DNA of 64,000 nucleotides, from contig NC_092340.1 in NCBI RefSeq assembly GCF_046630445.1, positions 364,044,001 to 364,108,000 of the forward strand, written 5' to 3'. Shown in pieces: positions 12,401 through 22,578 of the stretch. Position numbers and translations under genes: made by a program. The notes beneath the pieces are model-generated. The model had not been told where the DNA came from. It was given only the letters and a program-made list of their open reading frames with translations, and did not search any database. The DNA is from Rutidosis leptorrhynchoides (Eukaryota; Streptophyta; Magnoliopsida; Asterales; Asteraceae). The first letter of the stretch is position 1, and the number at the start of each line of letters is the position of its first letter.

Positions 12401-13028
12401 AGTTAATTTGTTGGCAAGGTTCAGCTCTGCTCCTACCAAAAGACACTGGAATGGGATCAAACACATATTTCGATACCTTCGAGGAACTACTGATTTAGGA
12501 TTATTTTATTCTAACGAATCAAAACAAGATTTGGTTGGTTATGCAGATGCAGGTTATTTATCTGATCCACATAAAGCTAAATCTCAAACTGGATATGTAT
12601 TCCTAAATGGAGGTACTGCAATATCATGGCGTTCTCAAAAACAAACACTTGTTGCTACATCGTCAAATCATGCCGAAGTGATTGCATTACATGAAGCTAC
12701 TCGAGAATGTTTTTGGTTGAGATCAATGACACAACTCATTACTGATTCTTGTGGACTAGAACGCGATAAAAGTCCAACAACTATCTATGAAGATAATGCA
12801 GCTTGCATAGCACAGATGAAAGAAGGGTATATCAAAAGTGACCGAACAAAACACATACCACCTAGATTCTTCTCATACACTCAAAATCTCATTAAGGACA
12901 ACCAGATTGAAATGAGATATGTGCAATCTAGCAAAAACTCTGCTGATCTTTTCACGAAAGCACTTTCAACTGCTATTTTCAGAACACACGTTCATAACAT
13001 TGGCATGAGACATGTTCAAAAGATGTAA
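9477..13028 (+). CDS. pol: Copia pol polyprotein (copy 1)
   Basis: 1,183 residues. In order: an aspartic protease (DSGTTH, about residue 47); an integrase with an HHCC-type zinc motif (HNRLGHPG, then CTSC) and a D,D-35-E core; a linker with a basic stretch; a reverse transcriptase with the YVDD catalytic motif (about residue 855); and an RNase H domain (GYADAGYLSDPHKAKSQTGY onward). The order PR-IN-RT-RH is the copia order. It lies 63 bases past the gag stop as its own ORF, and copy 2 has the same separation, so this is the family's arrangement. The first 25 residues before the protease are hydrophobic and may not be part of the mature protein. Confidence 0.92.
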   Translation: MFQYYLFAFKILCNINVLTIYFLYMKFNMNFDGIQHQSSGGDLCIADSGTTHTILKSEKYFIDLKPTEGTIHTISGPANLIKGIGKANFILPNGTKFLINDALFSPKSSRNLLSFSDIYLNGYDYQSVTTENEKYLSITDKSHVVEKLPRLSSGLHYTHINVPEIHMVVNEKYIDPGVFSLWHNRLGHPGSTMMKRIIECTHGHPLKDRKIHHDTMVPCTSCSLGKLITRPSPLKVEKESPIFLERIQGDICGPIHPPCGPFRYFMVLIDASSRWSHVCLLSSRNVAFAKFLAQIIKLRAHFPDYTIKRVRLDNAGEFTSQAFNDYCMSIGIVVEHSVAHVHTQNGLAESLIKRLQLIARPLIMRTKLPVSIWGHAILHAAALIRIRPSASHKYSPLQLAFGQEPNISHLRTFGCAVYVPIATPQRTKMGPQRRLGIYVGYETSSILRYIEPMTGDVFTARFADCHFNETLFPRLGGEMKNKENDVSWCEPQLKYLDPRTKECETEVQKIMHIQELANQLPDAFTDTKTVTKSYIPAVNTPARIEIPKAGNNVTHESLPRQKRGRPIGSKDKNPRKRKSADNEVKESVQEEPQISTPTAEEIDDVNTEIAINYAYSKILWNRNEMKNLDEKFSFNVAYDIMNNDDDPEPTSMVECQNRHDWAQWKEAIRAELESLNKRKVFGSIILTPKDVKPVGYRWIFVRKRNEKNEVTRYKARLVAQGFSQRPGIDYEETYSPVMDAITFRYLISLAVSKNLEMHLMDVVTAYLYGSLDSDIYMKIPEGFKVPEASNAKPKEMYSIKLQRSLYGLKQSGRMWYNRLSDYLISKGYTNNLTCPCVFIKKTTSGYVIIAVYVDDLNIIGTNKEIHEAIQLLKKEFEMKDLGKTKYCLGLQIEHMPNGLLVHQTTYTEKILKRFNMDKAKPLSTPMVVRSLNVEADPFRPCEDQEDILGPEVPYLSAIGALMYLTNCTRPDISFAVNLLARFSSAPTKRHWNGIKHIFRYLRGTTDLGLFYSNESKQDLVGYADAGYLSDPHKAKSQTGYVFLNGGTAISWRSQKQTLVATSSNHAEVIALHEATRECFWLRSMTQLITDSCGLERDKSPTTIYEDNAACIAQMKEGYIKSDRTKHIPPRFFSYTQNLIKDNQIEMRYVQSSKNSADLFTKALSTAIFRTHVHNIGMRHVQKM

Positions 13029-13178
13029 CAGCTGAAGCGATGTCTACTTGAGGGGGAGTCAACTCCATGCTGCACTCTTTTTCCCTTAGCTAAAGTTTTT
13101 TCCCACTGGGTTTTCTTTAGCAAGGTTTTTAACGAGGCAGTAATTTATAGTTGATCTTCAACAAAATAAAATTGCTAT

Positions 13179-13189
13179 CCAAGGGGGAG
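13179..13189 (+). other. Polypurine tract of copia copy 1
   Basis: ccaagggggag directly precedes the 3' LTR. The reverse of the same word precedes the LTR of copy 2 at about 45265. Confidence 0.8.
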
Positions 13190-13559
13190 TGTTATAATAA
13201 TAATAATAATATAGATATGGATAGTCAATTTTTGGTGTATACATATAGTCAATTTTGGTACACAAAGTATGTATTTTTATATTGAGATTTTAGGCTATAA
13301 ATACTCATGAATGCAAGCATTAAACTTGCACCATTTCTCACACTTACAAAGTGTTTCTTTCTTTCTCTCCATTATCATCTTTGTTCTTACACTTCATTAT
13401 TAGTATTCTAAATCAAGAATCAAATCACTAAAGGTAGTTATAAGCCTACTGAATTATAACATCAAGAATCAAACCACTAAAGGTAGTTATAAGCCTACTG
13501 AATTATAACATCAAGAATCAAACCACTAAAGGTAGTTATAAGCCTACTGAATTATAACA
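13190..13559 (+). repeat. 3' LTR of copia copy 1
   Basis: 370 bp; I saw no difference from the 5' LTR. It ends at 13559, followed by the target duplicate tcaat. Confidence 0.95.
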
Positions 13560-13732
13560 TCAATGTCATTAATACATCTTATCATGTGCCATGAGAGCAT
13601 ATTATAGCAAATTTTTTTTTTTTATAAAGGTATGAAACGAATATGAAAGCTAGTTGTGTTTTAATTTTTAAAATTAACTTTTTATATTAATAGACTAGTT
13701 ACTTTAAATTTGTAGTACATTTTTTCTATTAA

Positions 13733-14085
13733 GGGTGTGTTTGACGCAAGAGTTTATGGAAGCTTATGAGAGCTTATGAGAGCTTAAGGAAGCTTGAGCT
13801 TATGATTTTAATAAGCTCCAAGTAATAAGTTTTGTTTGGTAGACATAAAAAGTAGAGCTTATGAAAATCATAAGCTCTAGAAAAATAAGCTACTTCTAGT
13901 AGCTTATGAAAAAAGTAGAGTTTATGAACTGAAAAATAAGCTCCAGCTAGTTTACCAAACACTTATAAAAAATAATAAGCTCCAGCTATCAGCTTTAAAA
14001 ATAAGCTCCAGCTCCAGCTCCAGCTCATAAACTCCAGCTCCGGCTATAAGCTCCAGCTCCGGCTAATTTTATCCAAACCCACACT
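13733..14085. mobile_element. MITE, 353 bp, TAA target duplication
   Basis: taa on both sides (13730-13732, 14086-14088). The ends gggtgtgtttgacg and, reversed, agtgtgggtttgga form imperfect terminal inverted repeats. The body is made of agctt/agctcc repeats in opposite sense on each side. TAA and the size fit PIF/Harbinger (Tourist-like) MITEs. Non-coding. Confidence 0.7.
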
Positions 14086-15108
14086 TAAATGTTACTCCGT
14101 ACATGAGTAGTTTCTGTAGTTGAGCCTAGTCCATACTAAAGGCCCAATCTGTTTTCATGTTACAACTGAACATCTAGGTCATCATGCTCAAGCCGCAAAA
14201 GGCAAAAGTATTGGGTATAAAGACCATTGAAGCCACAATTTAAAACCCTAAAAAAAGTTCTTTCAGAAGGCGATCGTGGTGGTTCTGATTTAAAACCGGC
14301 CATCTCGCAACGTCATCTTCTTTATTGAAACTGGAAGAACATATATCAATGTATATATAAGGCACCTCAGAAAGCCATGGTTCTGTTTTAATCAGCTTCT
14401 GGCTCGCTATGGTGCCCACATCTATTTATTCTCTATTTCAATCTCACATGTGTAAACAATCATAATTATAATTCAATTGTTAATTGTTAATATTATTATT
14501 ACGGATTATTTACTTTGTGATGAGTTGGTGATTAAAAATTGAACATTAGTAACTTCTGTAAAAAGTCAATAAATTTGAGGTCAGACTGATTTAGATGATA
14601 AAGCCAATGCATATGTGATTCGGATCTATTGTTAAAGGTTTTTTTTTTCTTTTTTCTTTCATGAATCGGATATAGTTATAAAGGTACGTAGTTTTATTGC
14701 AGTCGAGGAATTTGTCTCAGTTTGGTTTTAATCTTTATAGCGTTTACAAACAAACATTTGATCTAATGGACTTTAAAATTTTACAGTAAAAGAGTGATAG
14801 TTCATATGTCATATGATCGTGGTGTTATTGTATTGCAAAATTCGCTATTCGGCAATTCGAGGATTAATAGATAGGAAAATCAGATTGTACTTTATACAAA
14901 TTCATATTAGAAAAAATTAAGCCGTAAAAAGAAAATAGTTCACTGAAGTTTTAATGTAAAACTAGTTTTGGGCTATTATATAAGCGTTGATAGTCATTTG
15001 GTCCAGAAATTTTGTAAAGGTGAACCTATATGTGTTTAAAATTTAATGGACTAATTTCAAGCAATGTATATGTAGTCTGTCATTCAAAACTTCGATTCAT
15101 AATTCGAT
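14086..15108. other. Spacer with no gene seen
   Basis: AT-rich sequence; a possible remnant of a gene 5' flank lies near 14230-14420 (aaccctaaa, then a TATA-like tatatataagg), perhaps belonging to the broken PPR piece that follows. Nothing else can be supported. Confidence 0.5.
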
Positions 15109-15375
15109 ATGTTCAAATATAAACTAAGATACATGTTTATTTCACACAAAGCTTTGTATCATCGATATGGGTGTGTAGTATTTGCTAATTATTTTCACAA
15201 AGCTGCTAACTTTTCTCTACCCATATCGAAACCAATTTGCTACTTGAATCAGAAGTTGCATGAGATCTGGAAATCAGGCCGAATAAGTGACGCACAGCAA
15301 CTGTTTGATGAAATGCCTGAGAAAGATGAGTATGCTTGGAATACAATGATAGCTGGTTACACGAATTCACGAAAT
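15109..15375 (+). pseudogene. Truncated PPR (pentatricopeptide repeat) gene fragment
   Basis: The open frame encodes about 89 meaningful residues that end in one classic PLS-class PPR unit (SGRISDAQQLFDEMPEKDEY then AWNTMIAGYTNS). This resembles the N-terminus of a plant organelle RNA-binding PPR protein, which normally carries ten or more such units. After residue 89 the sequence changes to unrelated AT-rich repeat DNA and the frame closes at 15432. No further PPR units occur downstream, so it is a truncated gene or a captured piece. The N-terminal region could be an organelle targeting peptide. Confidence 0.7.
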
Positions 15376-15960
15376 GTAATTTGGCACATGGTTAAAATTA
15401 GTAAAAGGACAAATATACCCTCACATGGGTGACACATGTGAGAGGTTAACTATTACAATTTGACTGTAGTTAGTCAGGGATACCAAACACGTAAGTTTCA
15501 CAAAATCTAGGTACCAACTACGCAAAAAAAAAAAAAAAACTTTAGGTGTTGTCATGATAATGTAAACAAACCACAGTACCAACGACGTAATTTTTTCTTA
15601 ATATTATATTTTAAAAATTATATGTCTAAATATAGAAGAACATGAAAACATAAACTTTAACATAATTGTTTAATTACTTTAATCGACTTTGAAAACTAAA
15701 TTCGATTTTGACCTATGAATTGATCTATTCATTAAACGGATTTTAAAAGATTGGAACGGACTAATCTTAAAAATGATTAATCGGAGATTTATCGGCGAGT
15801 AATCGAGTTTTTTACAATAGTGATTGTATTAATGCCTTTTTATCAACTTACTTTATTTGCATTAAATGTTCACTTTTAAATCAAATTTAGAGAAATTAAA
15901 CCCTTATTTTCGCTAAGGTAAATTGCAAAAATGACATTTATTAAAAAAATTAAGAATGAA
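15376..15960. other. Repeat-like spacer
   Basis: Contains an A run (15524-15539) and AT-rich sequence of retroelement character, but no boundaries or coding pieces were found. Confidence 0.45.
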
Positions 15961-16344
15961 GACCATTTTAGGCCTTAACACAGGTGGGTAAAAAAGTGAT
16001 TTTTTGAATGTAACGTGCCAATGAAATTAAACAATGGTCAGTGTTAAATTTCTATTATTGAAAAGATTTTGGGTGATTATGGTAAAATATGATTAGAAGT
16101 TGGTATAAAATAAATAAATTAATAATTAATAATATATAAATATATTTAGTGTATTGGCTGGAAAAAAAACTAACACTGAACTTTTTTCCGTTAGATTGGT
16201 GACTATGACGCCCAGGGATGTCAGAGGCCATTAGATCTCTAGCCGCGTTAGGATCATTAGAGTATCAAATTTTGTGTCACCTCATATGTAAACTCAGATT
16301 TTGGGGCGTCAGATATAGATAATGACGTTGGGTTAGAAATGGTC
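15961..16344 (+). mobile_element. MITE of the gaccattt family, copy a
   Basis: Left end gaccattttagg; right end, reversed, gaccatttctaa. Flanks are gaa and taa, so the target copy has drifted by one base. The body (an AT-rich centre following a tgattagaagttgg-like block, then gacgccc) resembles the copies at 18230, 25920 and 28077. Confidence 0.6.
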
Positions 16345-16751
16345 TAAGTTGTCAATGCTCTATGTGATCATTTTCTGTTGCCACGGATACGTTCGTTTAA
16401 AGATTGGTCTAACAACACTTTACTGATCAATCAATTAGTTTTTTAGCGCATAAAACGGTATATTACCGTTATTACTATTACTGTGTTATATTCTATATAA
16501 TTCACATATGTAATCCATTAAAAGACAGCAAATACAATAATAATTTCTATATGATCATGTAATATCCACCTGGTGTATTCAACACATACTAGATCTACTT
16601 TAAACACCTCTTCTGATGAAGAAGTAAAAATCACTGCAAACCAAACTGTATCTCCTCTTCATGAATCTTCACATTCTGTATAATTGGTTGAGCCTAATAA
16701 TACAACACAAGTAATTAAAATTATTTAAAATGAATCAAATCTTTATTCAAG

Positions 16752-17416
16752 TTAACTTGGAAGAGGTGTCTCAGCTTGTGCAGCCATTGCATCTTCAAAC
16801 TGTTTCATAGAAATTGAAAGTATTTCAGGTTTTTCGATATTATCCCAGTCTTTTATAGGATTTGTTGTCATAGTTCCATCATATCCTATGTGTGTTACAT
16901 GCTTTACATCTGTTGGGAATCCTATTTCTAGCTCCATTTCCATCTCCATTTCCTCTGCATCTTTGTAATCTGATACACCAAAATCAAATCAAGATCAATT
17001 GCAATGCTTTCTATAGCATGATTCAAGTATAAATATAGAAATACATGTTACTTATAATTCTAGAAAAACTTTGGAATGTGTCCAAGATCAGCCTGTGAAT
17101 TCCTCTAGAAATGTTGGATCTTTTTAAAGTTACGAATTTCCATGAATTCTTGATTCTTATTCCCCCTGAGCTTTTTCCATCTTGTATTCCTTGAGAAAAC
17201 ATATTAATGGCAATACGAATTTAAGCACATCATATAATTCAAATAAAAAATTGAAAATAAATAAATAAAAGAGTAAAGGATCATACTTGTTACAAGCTGT
17301 TTTGGTTGAAGGTTCTGGTCCTTGCATTGTGTTGACTCAATTGCACCTGTTGTTGACTTTGATACACATCCCATAGAAAATGGAAGTACTAGAAATCTTT
17401 CAATAATATCTCTCAT
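16752..17416 (-). CDS. ROP-interactive CRIB motif (RIC) protein, 3 exons
   Basis: Exons 17287-17416, 17052-17189 and 16752-16969 join in frame through GT-AG introns to give 161 residues. Exon 1 has the RIC N-terminus (MRDIIERFLVLPFSMGCVS). Exon 2 gives a basic middle (KRSNISRGIHRLI and SFSRII). Exon 3 opens with an acidic EMEMEME stretch and then the CRIB motif (IGFPTDVKHVTHIGYDG, residues 105-121), with the two His of the consensus present. RIC proteins bind active ROP/RAC GTPases at the plasma membrane and steer actin and microtubules in polar growth. Which RIC subtype this is cannot be settled here. Introns are short (about 80-100 bp), and nothing looks broken. Confidence 0.88.
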
Positions 17417-18229
17417 GACTTTGATAAACAGCCACCCACAAATAGTAGATACAAAAGGGTGAGGTTAGTAGCAGATATAAGAGGTTTCTGATTAAAGAAA
17501 AATAGGCCCTCTTAACTGACTTTGTAAGGAAGTTATAATCATTCTACATGCTACAAGTGTTGAATATATATATTATTTATATATATATATATATGTGTAT
17601 ATATACACTATACTTAACAGTTCTAGATGAATAAAAAGATAAAGAGGGGATTATGGAGGTAGTTTGGATGTGGTTAGTAGGTAGGTTAAGCTGTACAACT
17701 CAACCTACTGAGTCATGATTGTTGGTGGAGTAATTATGGAATGAGTTTATTCAGTCCACTAACCAAACTTTTTGTCATTAAGTTTTTAGGTGCCTCTGAC
17801 TTTGCATCTAATTCATTATTCATTATTCATTATTATACAAGAATAAAATATGTCTAAATCATAAGGATTTTTGACCATATTGTTCTGTTTCACAAATGGA
17901 TTATTCAAACAGAACATTCACCACAAACAAATGCAACTACATGAATGTGCAACATGGCTGTTATATATCTATCATAAGGTAGCCTGATCTTTAACAGAAC
18001 ACACAATAACAAAATTAATGGATAAAAGATAAACATTTTACTTCCAAATTACGATAGATCATTATGAAAACATGATGGCTACATTAGTTTCCAAATACCA
18101 CATATTACAATCCAAATACTGCTAAGTTATTTACTTCCAGTTGACATTTTTTTGTTAATATTATCTGCCTAACCAAATTGGTTGACTCCTTTAGTCCTGT
18201 TGCACACTTGCACCACATCAGCAACATAA
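17417..18229. other. Upstream flank of the RIC gene
   Basis: Probable promoter and leader region with a short TA tract at about 17560-17605. No other gene is visible. Confidence 0.5.
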
Positions 18230-18569
18230 GACCATTTCTAATGGTGACTGTGACGTCACACGCAGTTAGTACACTTTTTGGCCAAAAGTGCAATCTGACT
18301 AGACAATGTCAGTTTCTGACATTTTTTAACGTTGTGTCAAATATTGGATACGGTGATTTGATAATATCTGATTGGAAATTATGTGAGAAAAAATAAATTA
18401 ATTATAAAAATATATATTTATTAAATCAGAAACATAAGTGATTGGTTGAAAAAAAGGTGAGGATTTTTGTTTTTACGTCAGAAGTCCAACTGACTGACGC
18501 CCCGTTAGGCTCCGTCAGTTTTATCCATTTAATTTGATGGATGAAACTAACGCACTGTGATATATGCTC
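18230..18569 (+). mobile_element. MITE of the gaccattt family, copy b
   Basis: 340 bp with exact taa duplications (18227-18229 and 18570-18572). Left end gaccatttctaatggtg; right end reversed gagcatatatcacagtg (about 11 of 17 match). Non-coding; PIF/Harbinger-like by target site. Confidence 0.75.
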
Positions 18570-18606
18570 TAAGACACCGTTGTTAAGCTCCTTGAGTAGT
18601 TTCAAG

Positions 18607-19287
18607 TAGGGATGGCAATGGCCACCCGATCCGGTGGATATCCACCCGATCCACCCGCTTCGTGATGGATATGGACGAACCTAAATGGATATGTATACGG
18701 ATATGGATGAACCTAAATGGATATGGATATGGACATGGATGAAAAGTTTCATCCATGAATATATCCATTACCACCCGAAATACATAGACAAATACATAAA
18801 TATAGATATATGCTTACATATTTACTATTACAAGTTCATTTATCGTTAAATTTATATTTTGCTTTCAACCTTATAATGAAATAACTATAATATATTACAA
18901 TAAAACACGCATATCTAATAAAATAAACTTACAATTTTCATGTTTAATTTTTCATAATCCATGTTTTATAGTAAAATTTAACAAATTTTGTTATATCTTC
19001 GACAAAGATTACACATTCTTATGGATAGATTTTAAATATGTCATGTTAAATTTATTTCTGCTATACTACATTTTTATTTTAATCGCATATTAGAAAATAG
19101 CATAACATTTTTTTAATATCCATTGGATATACATTAACCCGCTTAATCCACTGGATATGGATATGGATGGATAACGTGAAACTAAACGGATATGAATATG
19201 GATATAGATATGGATAAACAAAAACTAAATGAATATGGATGTGGATACGGTATCACCCGCTCCATATCCGATCCATTGCCATTCCTA
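18607..19287. mobile_element. hAT-type foldback element, 681 bp, 8-bp target duplication
   Basis: gtttcaag stands at 18599-18606 and 19288-19295. The ends are tagggatggcaatgg and, reversed, taggaatggcaatgg. Both arms carry many ggatatggatatgg units in inverted sense, so the whole element can fold back. The 8-bp duplication and the end sequence fit hAT. No transposase is present. Confidence 0.8.
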
Positions 19288-19588
19288 GTTTCAAGACATC
19301 GGAACATAGTAGGCCTCTTTCTAGGTTGGTCATTTGTTCAAGCTAACATTTCTAGGTTGGTCATTTATTTTTTATTTTAATTTCAAACTTAAATAAAATA
19401 AAATAAATAAATTACTTGAAGCTTGTATAATCCGTACTACCTTCATCGATGTCCTCCCTAGTCGCTACCCTCCAAAAAAAACTAACCAAGAGCACAACTC
19501 CTTCCGGATACCTTTTTTTCTTGTTACAAAAATACATTAAAAATAATAATTACACACACAAACACACACCAATAGTGAAAACCCACAA

Positions 19589-22578
19589 ATGGCCGCTTCG
19601 ATTATTCTCTCAAGTTCTTTTTCTTGCATTCCTCAAATTCCCAGAACCCCTAAATTCATACGTTCATCATCTAAATTCAATCGTACAATAACACCCATTA
19701 CCAGTCGTTACAATAAAGGTAGTTTTTTGAAGAACACCCAATTACTGCCCACAAACTGTTTGATAAAATGCCGCAGAGTACGTGTTCTTGGTGAATCTGA
19801 TACAAGTGTATCCAAAGATGTTTTAGTGGGTGAGGATTCAGCTAATTTCGATTTAGCAAAGCAAAAGATTACATCTTGGATATATTTTGCTGGGGTTTTG
19901 GGGGTTGTGCTGTTTATTCTTGATATTGCTTGGCTTGATAATAACACTGGGTTTGGTAAAGCTTTTATTGATTCTGTTACTAGTGTTTCTGATAGCCCTG
20001 AGGTTAGTTTTTGTGTCTTGGTTCTTTTGTTGAATTCACATGCTTTTGGTAAAGGTTTTATTGATTTTATATCTTGATTTGACTTTGTGTTGCAGGTTGT
20101 AATGTTCCTCCTTACACTTATTTTCGCTGTTGTACATAGTGGTTTGGCTAGTCTTAGAGACCCGGGCGAAAAACTGATCGGAGAGCGTGCTTTTCGTGTG
20201 TTATTTGCTGGAACGTCTCTTCCTCTTGCCGTTAGTACGATCGTGAGTACTTCATACATACGTTCTGCTTTACAATTAGCACTAATCTATTACATCTGAT
20301 ACATTGCAAAAGTTGACTGAAAAAGTGAAAATATGTGAACCAATAAGTAGTAGGATGTTGCCTTGATAGTTGATAATTAATCATCCTAAGTTGTGCTCTG
20401 ATGTGGTATGCTAGCATTAACCTTAATTGTCTGTTATCTTGTGTTGTTTATTGTTAATGTTTTGCAGGGTGACTATTTTATTGTATTAAGTGACACATGA
20501 GAGACTTGTGTTTCAGGTGTATTTCATCAACCATAGATATGATGGTGTTCAGTTATGGCAGTTACAAAGTGAACCCTTGTTACACCATCTACTGTGGGTC
20601 ACTAATTTCATATCCTTCTTCTTTCTTTATCCATCAACTTTTAATTTGTTAGAGGTAGCCGCTGTTGATAAGCCTAAGATGCATCTTTGGGAAAGCGGAA
20701 TCATGAGAATCACCAGGCATCCTCAGGTACGTGTTACTTTGAGATCATCTATTTTCTTCTTAAACCAGCCTTTACGGGGCGTCATATTTATTTTTGGCTG
20801 TGAGGTGGCGAAATTTGGGCGTCATATATATTTTTGGCTGTGAGGTGGCGAAATTTGACGCCCCTAATGCTTGTTACGGGGCGTCAAATTTGACAATTTT
20901 GGGTCGTCAGTTAGATATGTAAGGCCAGTTGTAATGGTAGCAAGTAACGACGTTACTTGAATACGTGGAACAAAAGTAACACCAACATGCTCCGTAATGG
21001 TGTGTCACTTATGGCGTTTTCGAGGGTGGTGTTTCTTTCCAACACCAAAAGTAACCCCGTTTCTTGATTTTTTTTATTTTTTATTATTTTAAAAATATTA
21101 TTTTTACCCCCTTTTAATATTTAACCCAATTATATTTTAACACATCATCACAATACTTCTAACTAACATCAAAAAGAAACACCACCAATACTCCACTCAA
21201 CAAAGAAACACGTCCTACTCATCCAAAAAGTGCAAAAAGGCAAGTGACACCACAAGTGACACCGCTAACCATTACAAATGGTCTAACTAGCAAAATTAAA
21301 ATTTGACACCCAATCAGATTTTAACACCTCATTTTCAACTTATTTATTTACGGAGTATATATTTTCCACCGAACTTCCAATCATATTTTATCACATCACC
21401 CAAAACGTTTCCAGAGAAATGTGACACTCAAATTTGACATTCACCATAATTTGCCTTCAAAATTTGACACTGCCATGTCACAGACTCAGTCAAAATCTGT
21501 CAGTCAAATCTTTTATCTTCTACAAAAAACACTAAGGTGTTGTTTGTTTTTTAAGAAGTTTTTGTCTGAAGATCTGTGGACCATGTTTGTAAAAAGATAT
21601 GGCCTAAGGGTCTGTATGTTTGCTGAGTAGTGAAGACTATTTGTTTTTATGTCTGCAAAATAACTTAATTCTGTGTGCAGCACTTAAAAGCACAATTCTA
21701 AGTTTGCAAGGTTGCAGACATAATAAGACATTATTTATCTTATATTTTCAAAAAAGAAAACTGTCTGCTGTAAAAACTTCTGCGAGCGCGCAAACATAAG
21801 ACATTATAAGATCTGCAAACTGAAAATCAAACACCATCTAAATTTGCCTCCACGTTACAGTCATGGTAACATGTAGTTTGATGGGTCAATTTGACTTATC
21901 CTAACTTGTGAAACAAGTAAACTAACTAATTTTAGTTGAACAAGGATACAGGTCAAATGGGTCGAAATGATCAAAATTTACCAAAAGTTGTTTATCCCAT
22001 TCAAAACATTTAATTATTACTAAAATAACCTTTTTAAAGCAATCTATTAATGAAATAACATAAGTTATTTAAATGATAACTGACAGACTAGGTTTGCTCA
22101 TAAGTTACTTTTATTGTGGAAATATCGGATTGGGCCTACCCATTTGGGCTTCTTAATGGAGCTATTGTGACCGGCCACCTAACTGACCCATTTGTGCCAA
22201 ATCTATCTCAATTTGACATGGCTTTTCATGATTTTTTTTCAGTTGATAGGACAGGTGATGTGGTGTGTAGCTCACACGGTTTGGATTGGCAACTCTGTAG
22301 CTGTTGCAGCATCAGTTGGGCTAATCGGGCATCATCTTTTTGGTGCGTGGAATGGAGACAGGAGGTTAAGAATTAGATATGGTGAATCTTTTGACATCGT
22401 CAAAAGTCGAACAAGTGTACTTCCGTTTGCAGCTATAATCGATGGCCGTCAAAAGTTACCAAAAGATTACTACAAAGAGTTTATAAGGTTACCATATTTG
22501 GTTATTACTGGATTGACTCTAGGAGCTTACTTTGCTCATCCACTCATGCAGGCTGCTAGTTTCAGGCTTCATTGGTAG
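19589..22578 (+). CDS. Z-ISO: 15-cis-zeta-carotene isomerase (Z-ISO)
   Basis: Exons 19589-20002, 20096-20242, 20517-20726 and 22243-22578, all joined between codons by GT-AG introns, give 368 residues, close to the roughly 367 of Arabidopsis Z-ISO. The first 60-70 residues are Ser/Arg-rich with few acids, as for a plastid transit peptide. The rest is a NnrU-family membrane protein: about six hydrophobic segments, histidines H152 (AVVHSG), H255 (RHPQ) and H268 (CVAHTVW) in the positions where the family binds heme b, and the conserved end [13 protein letters not shown]. The enzyme converts 9,15,9'-tri-cis-zeta-carotene to the 9,9'-di-cis form in the plastid membrane, an essential step of carotenoid synthesis in the dark. 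Intron 3 is 1.5 kb because of nested MITEs. Confidence 0.95.
20923..21283. mobile_element. MITE, 361 bp, nested in Z-ISO intron 3
   Basis: Target duplicate taa at 20920-20922 and 21284-21286. Ends ggccagttgtaatggtagc and, reversed, gaccatttgtaatggttagc are clear terminal inverted repeats. PIF/Harbinger (Tourist-like) by target site; non-coding. Confidence 0.85.
21536..21838. mobile_element. MITE, 303 bp, nested in Z-ISO intron 3
   Basis: taa on both sides (21533-21535, 21839-21841). Ends ggtgttgtttg and, reversed, gatggtgtttgatttt. The same end type (ggtg.tgtttg) occurs on the 939-bp element at 29906. Confidence 0.75.

Larger units (their letters stand above)
7632..13559 (+). mobile_element. 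Ty1/copia LTR retrotransposon, copy 1, looks whole and young
   Basis: A 5,928-bp element with two 370-bp LTRs (7632-8001 and 13190-13559) that look identical by eye, starting tgttataat and ending ttataaca. The 5-bp target duplication tcaat is at 7627-7631 and 13560-13564. The order is LTR, primer-binding-like site, leader with a minisatellite, gag ORF, pol ORF (protease, integrase, reverse transcriptase, RNase H), polypurine tract, LTR. Integrase before RT places it in Ty1/copia; I do not assign a lineage. There is no envelope gene. Both ORFs are open, so no breaks are evident. LTR identity over 370 bp implies a very recent insertion. Confidence 0.95.
20764..21866. mobile_element. MITE in Z-ISO intron 3, itself hit twice
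   Basis: Ends accagcctttacgggg (left) and, reversed, ccatgactgtaacgtgg (right) match partly; taa lies at or next to each end. It contains the 361-bp MITE at 20923 and the 303-bp MITE at 21536. A 47-bp piece around atttttggctgtgaggtggc is duplicated in tandem near 20780-20855. It belongs with the gacgcc/gcgtca-rich family seen at 25920. Exact ends are uncertain by a base or two. Confidence 0.55.
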
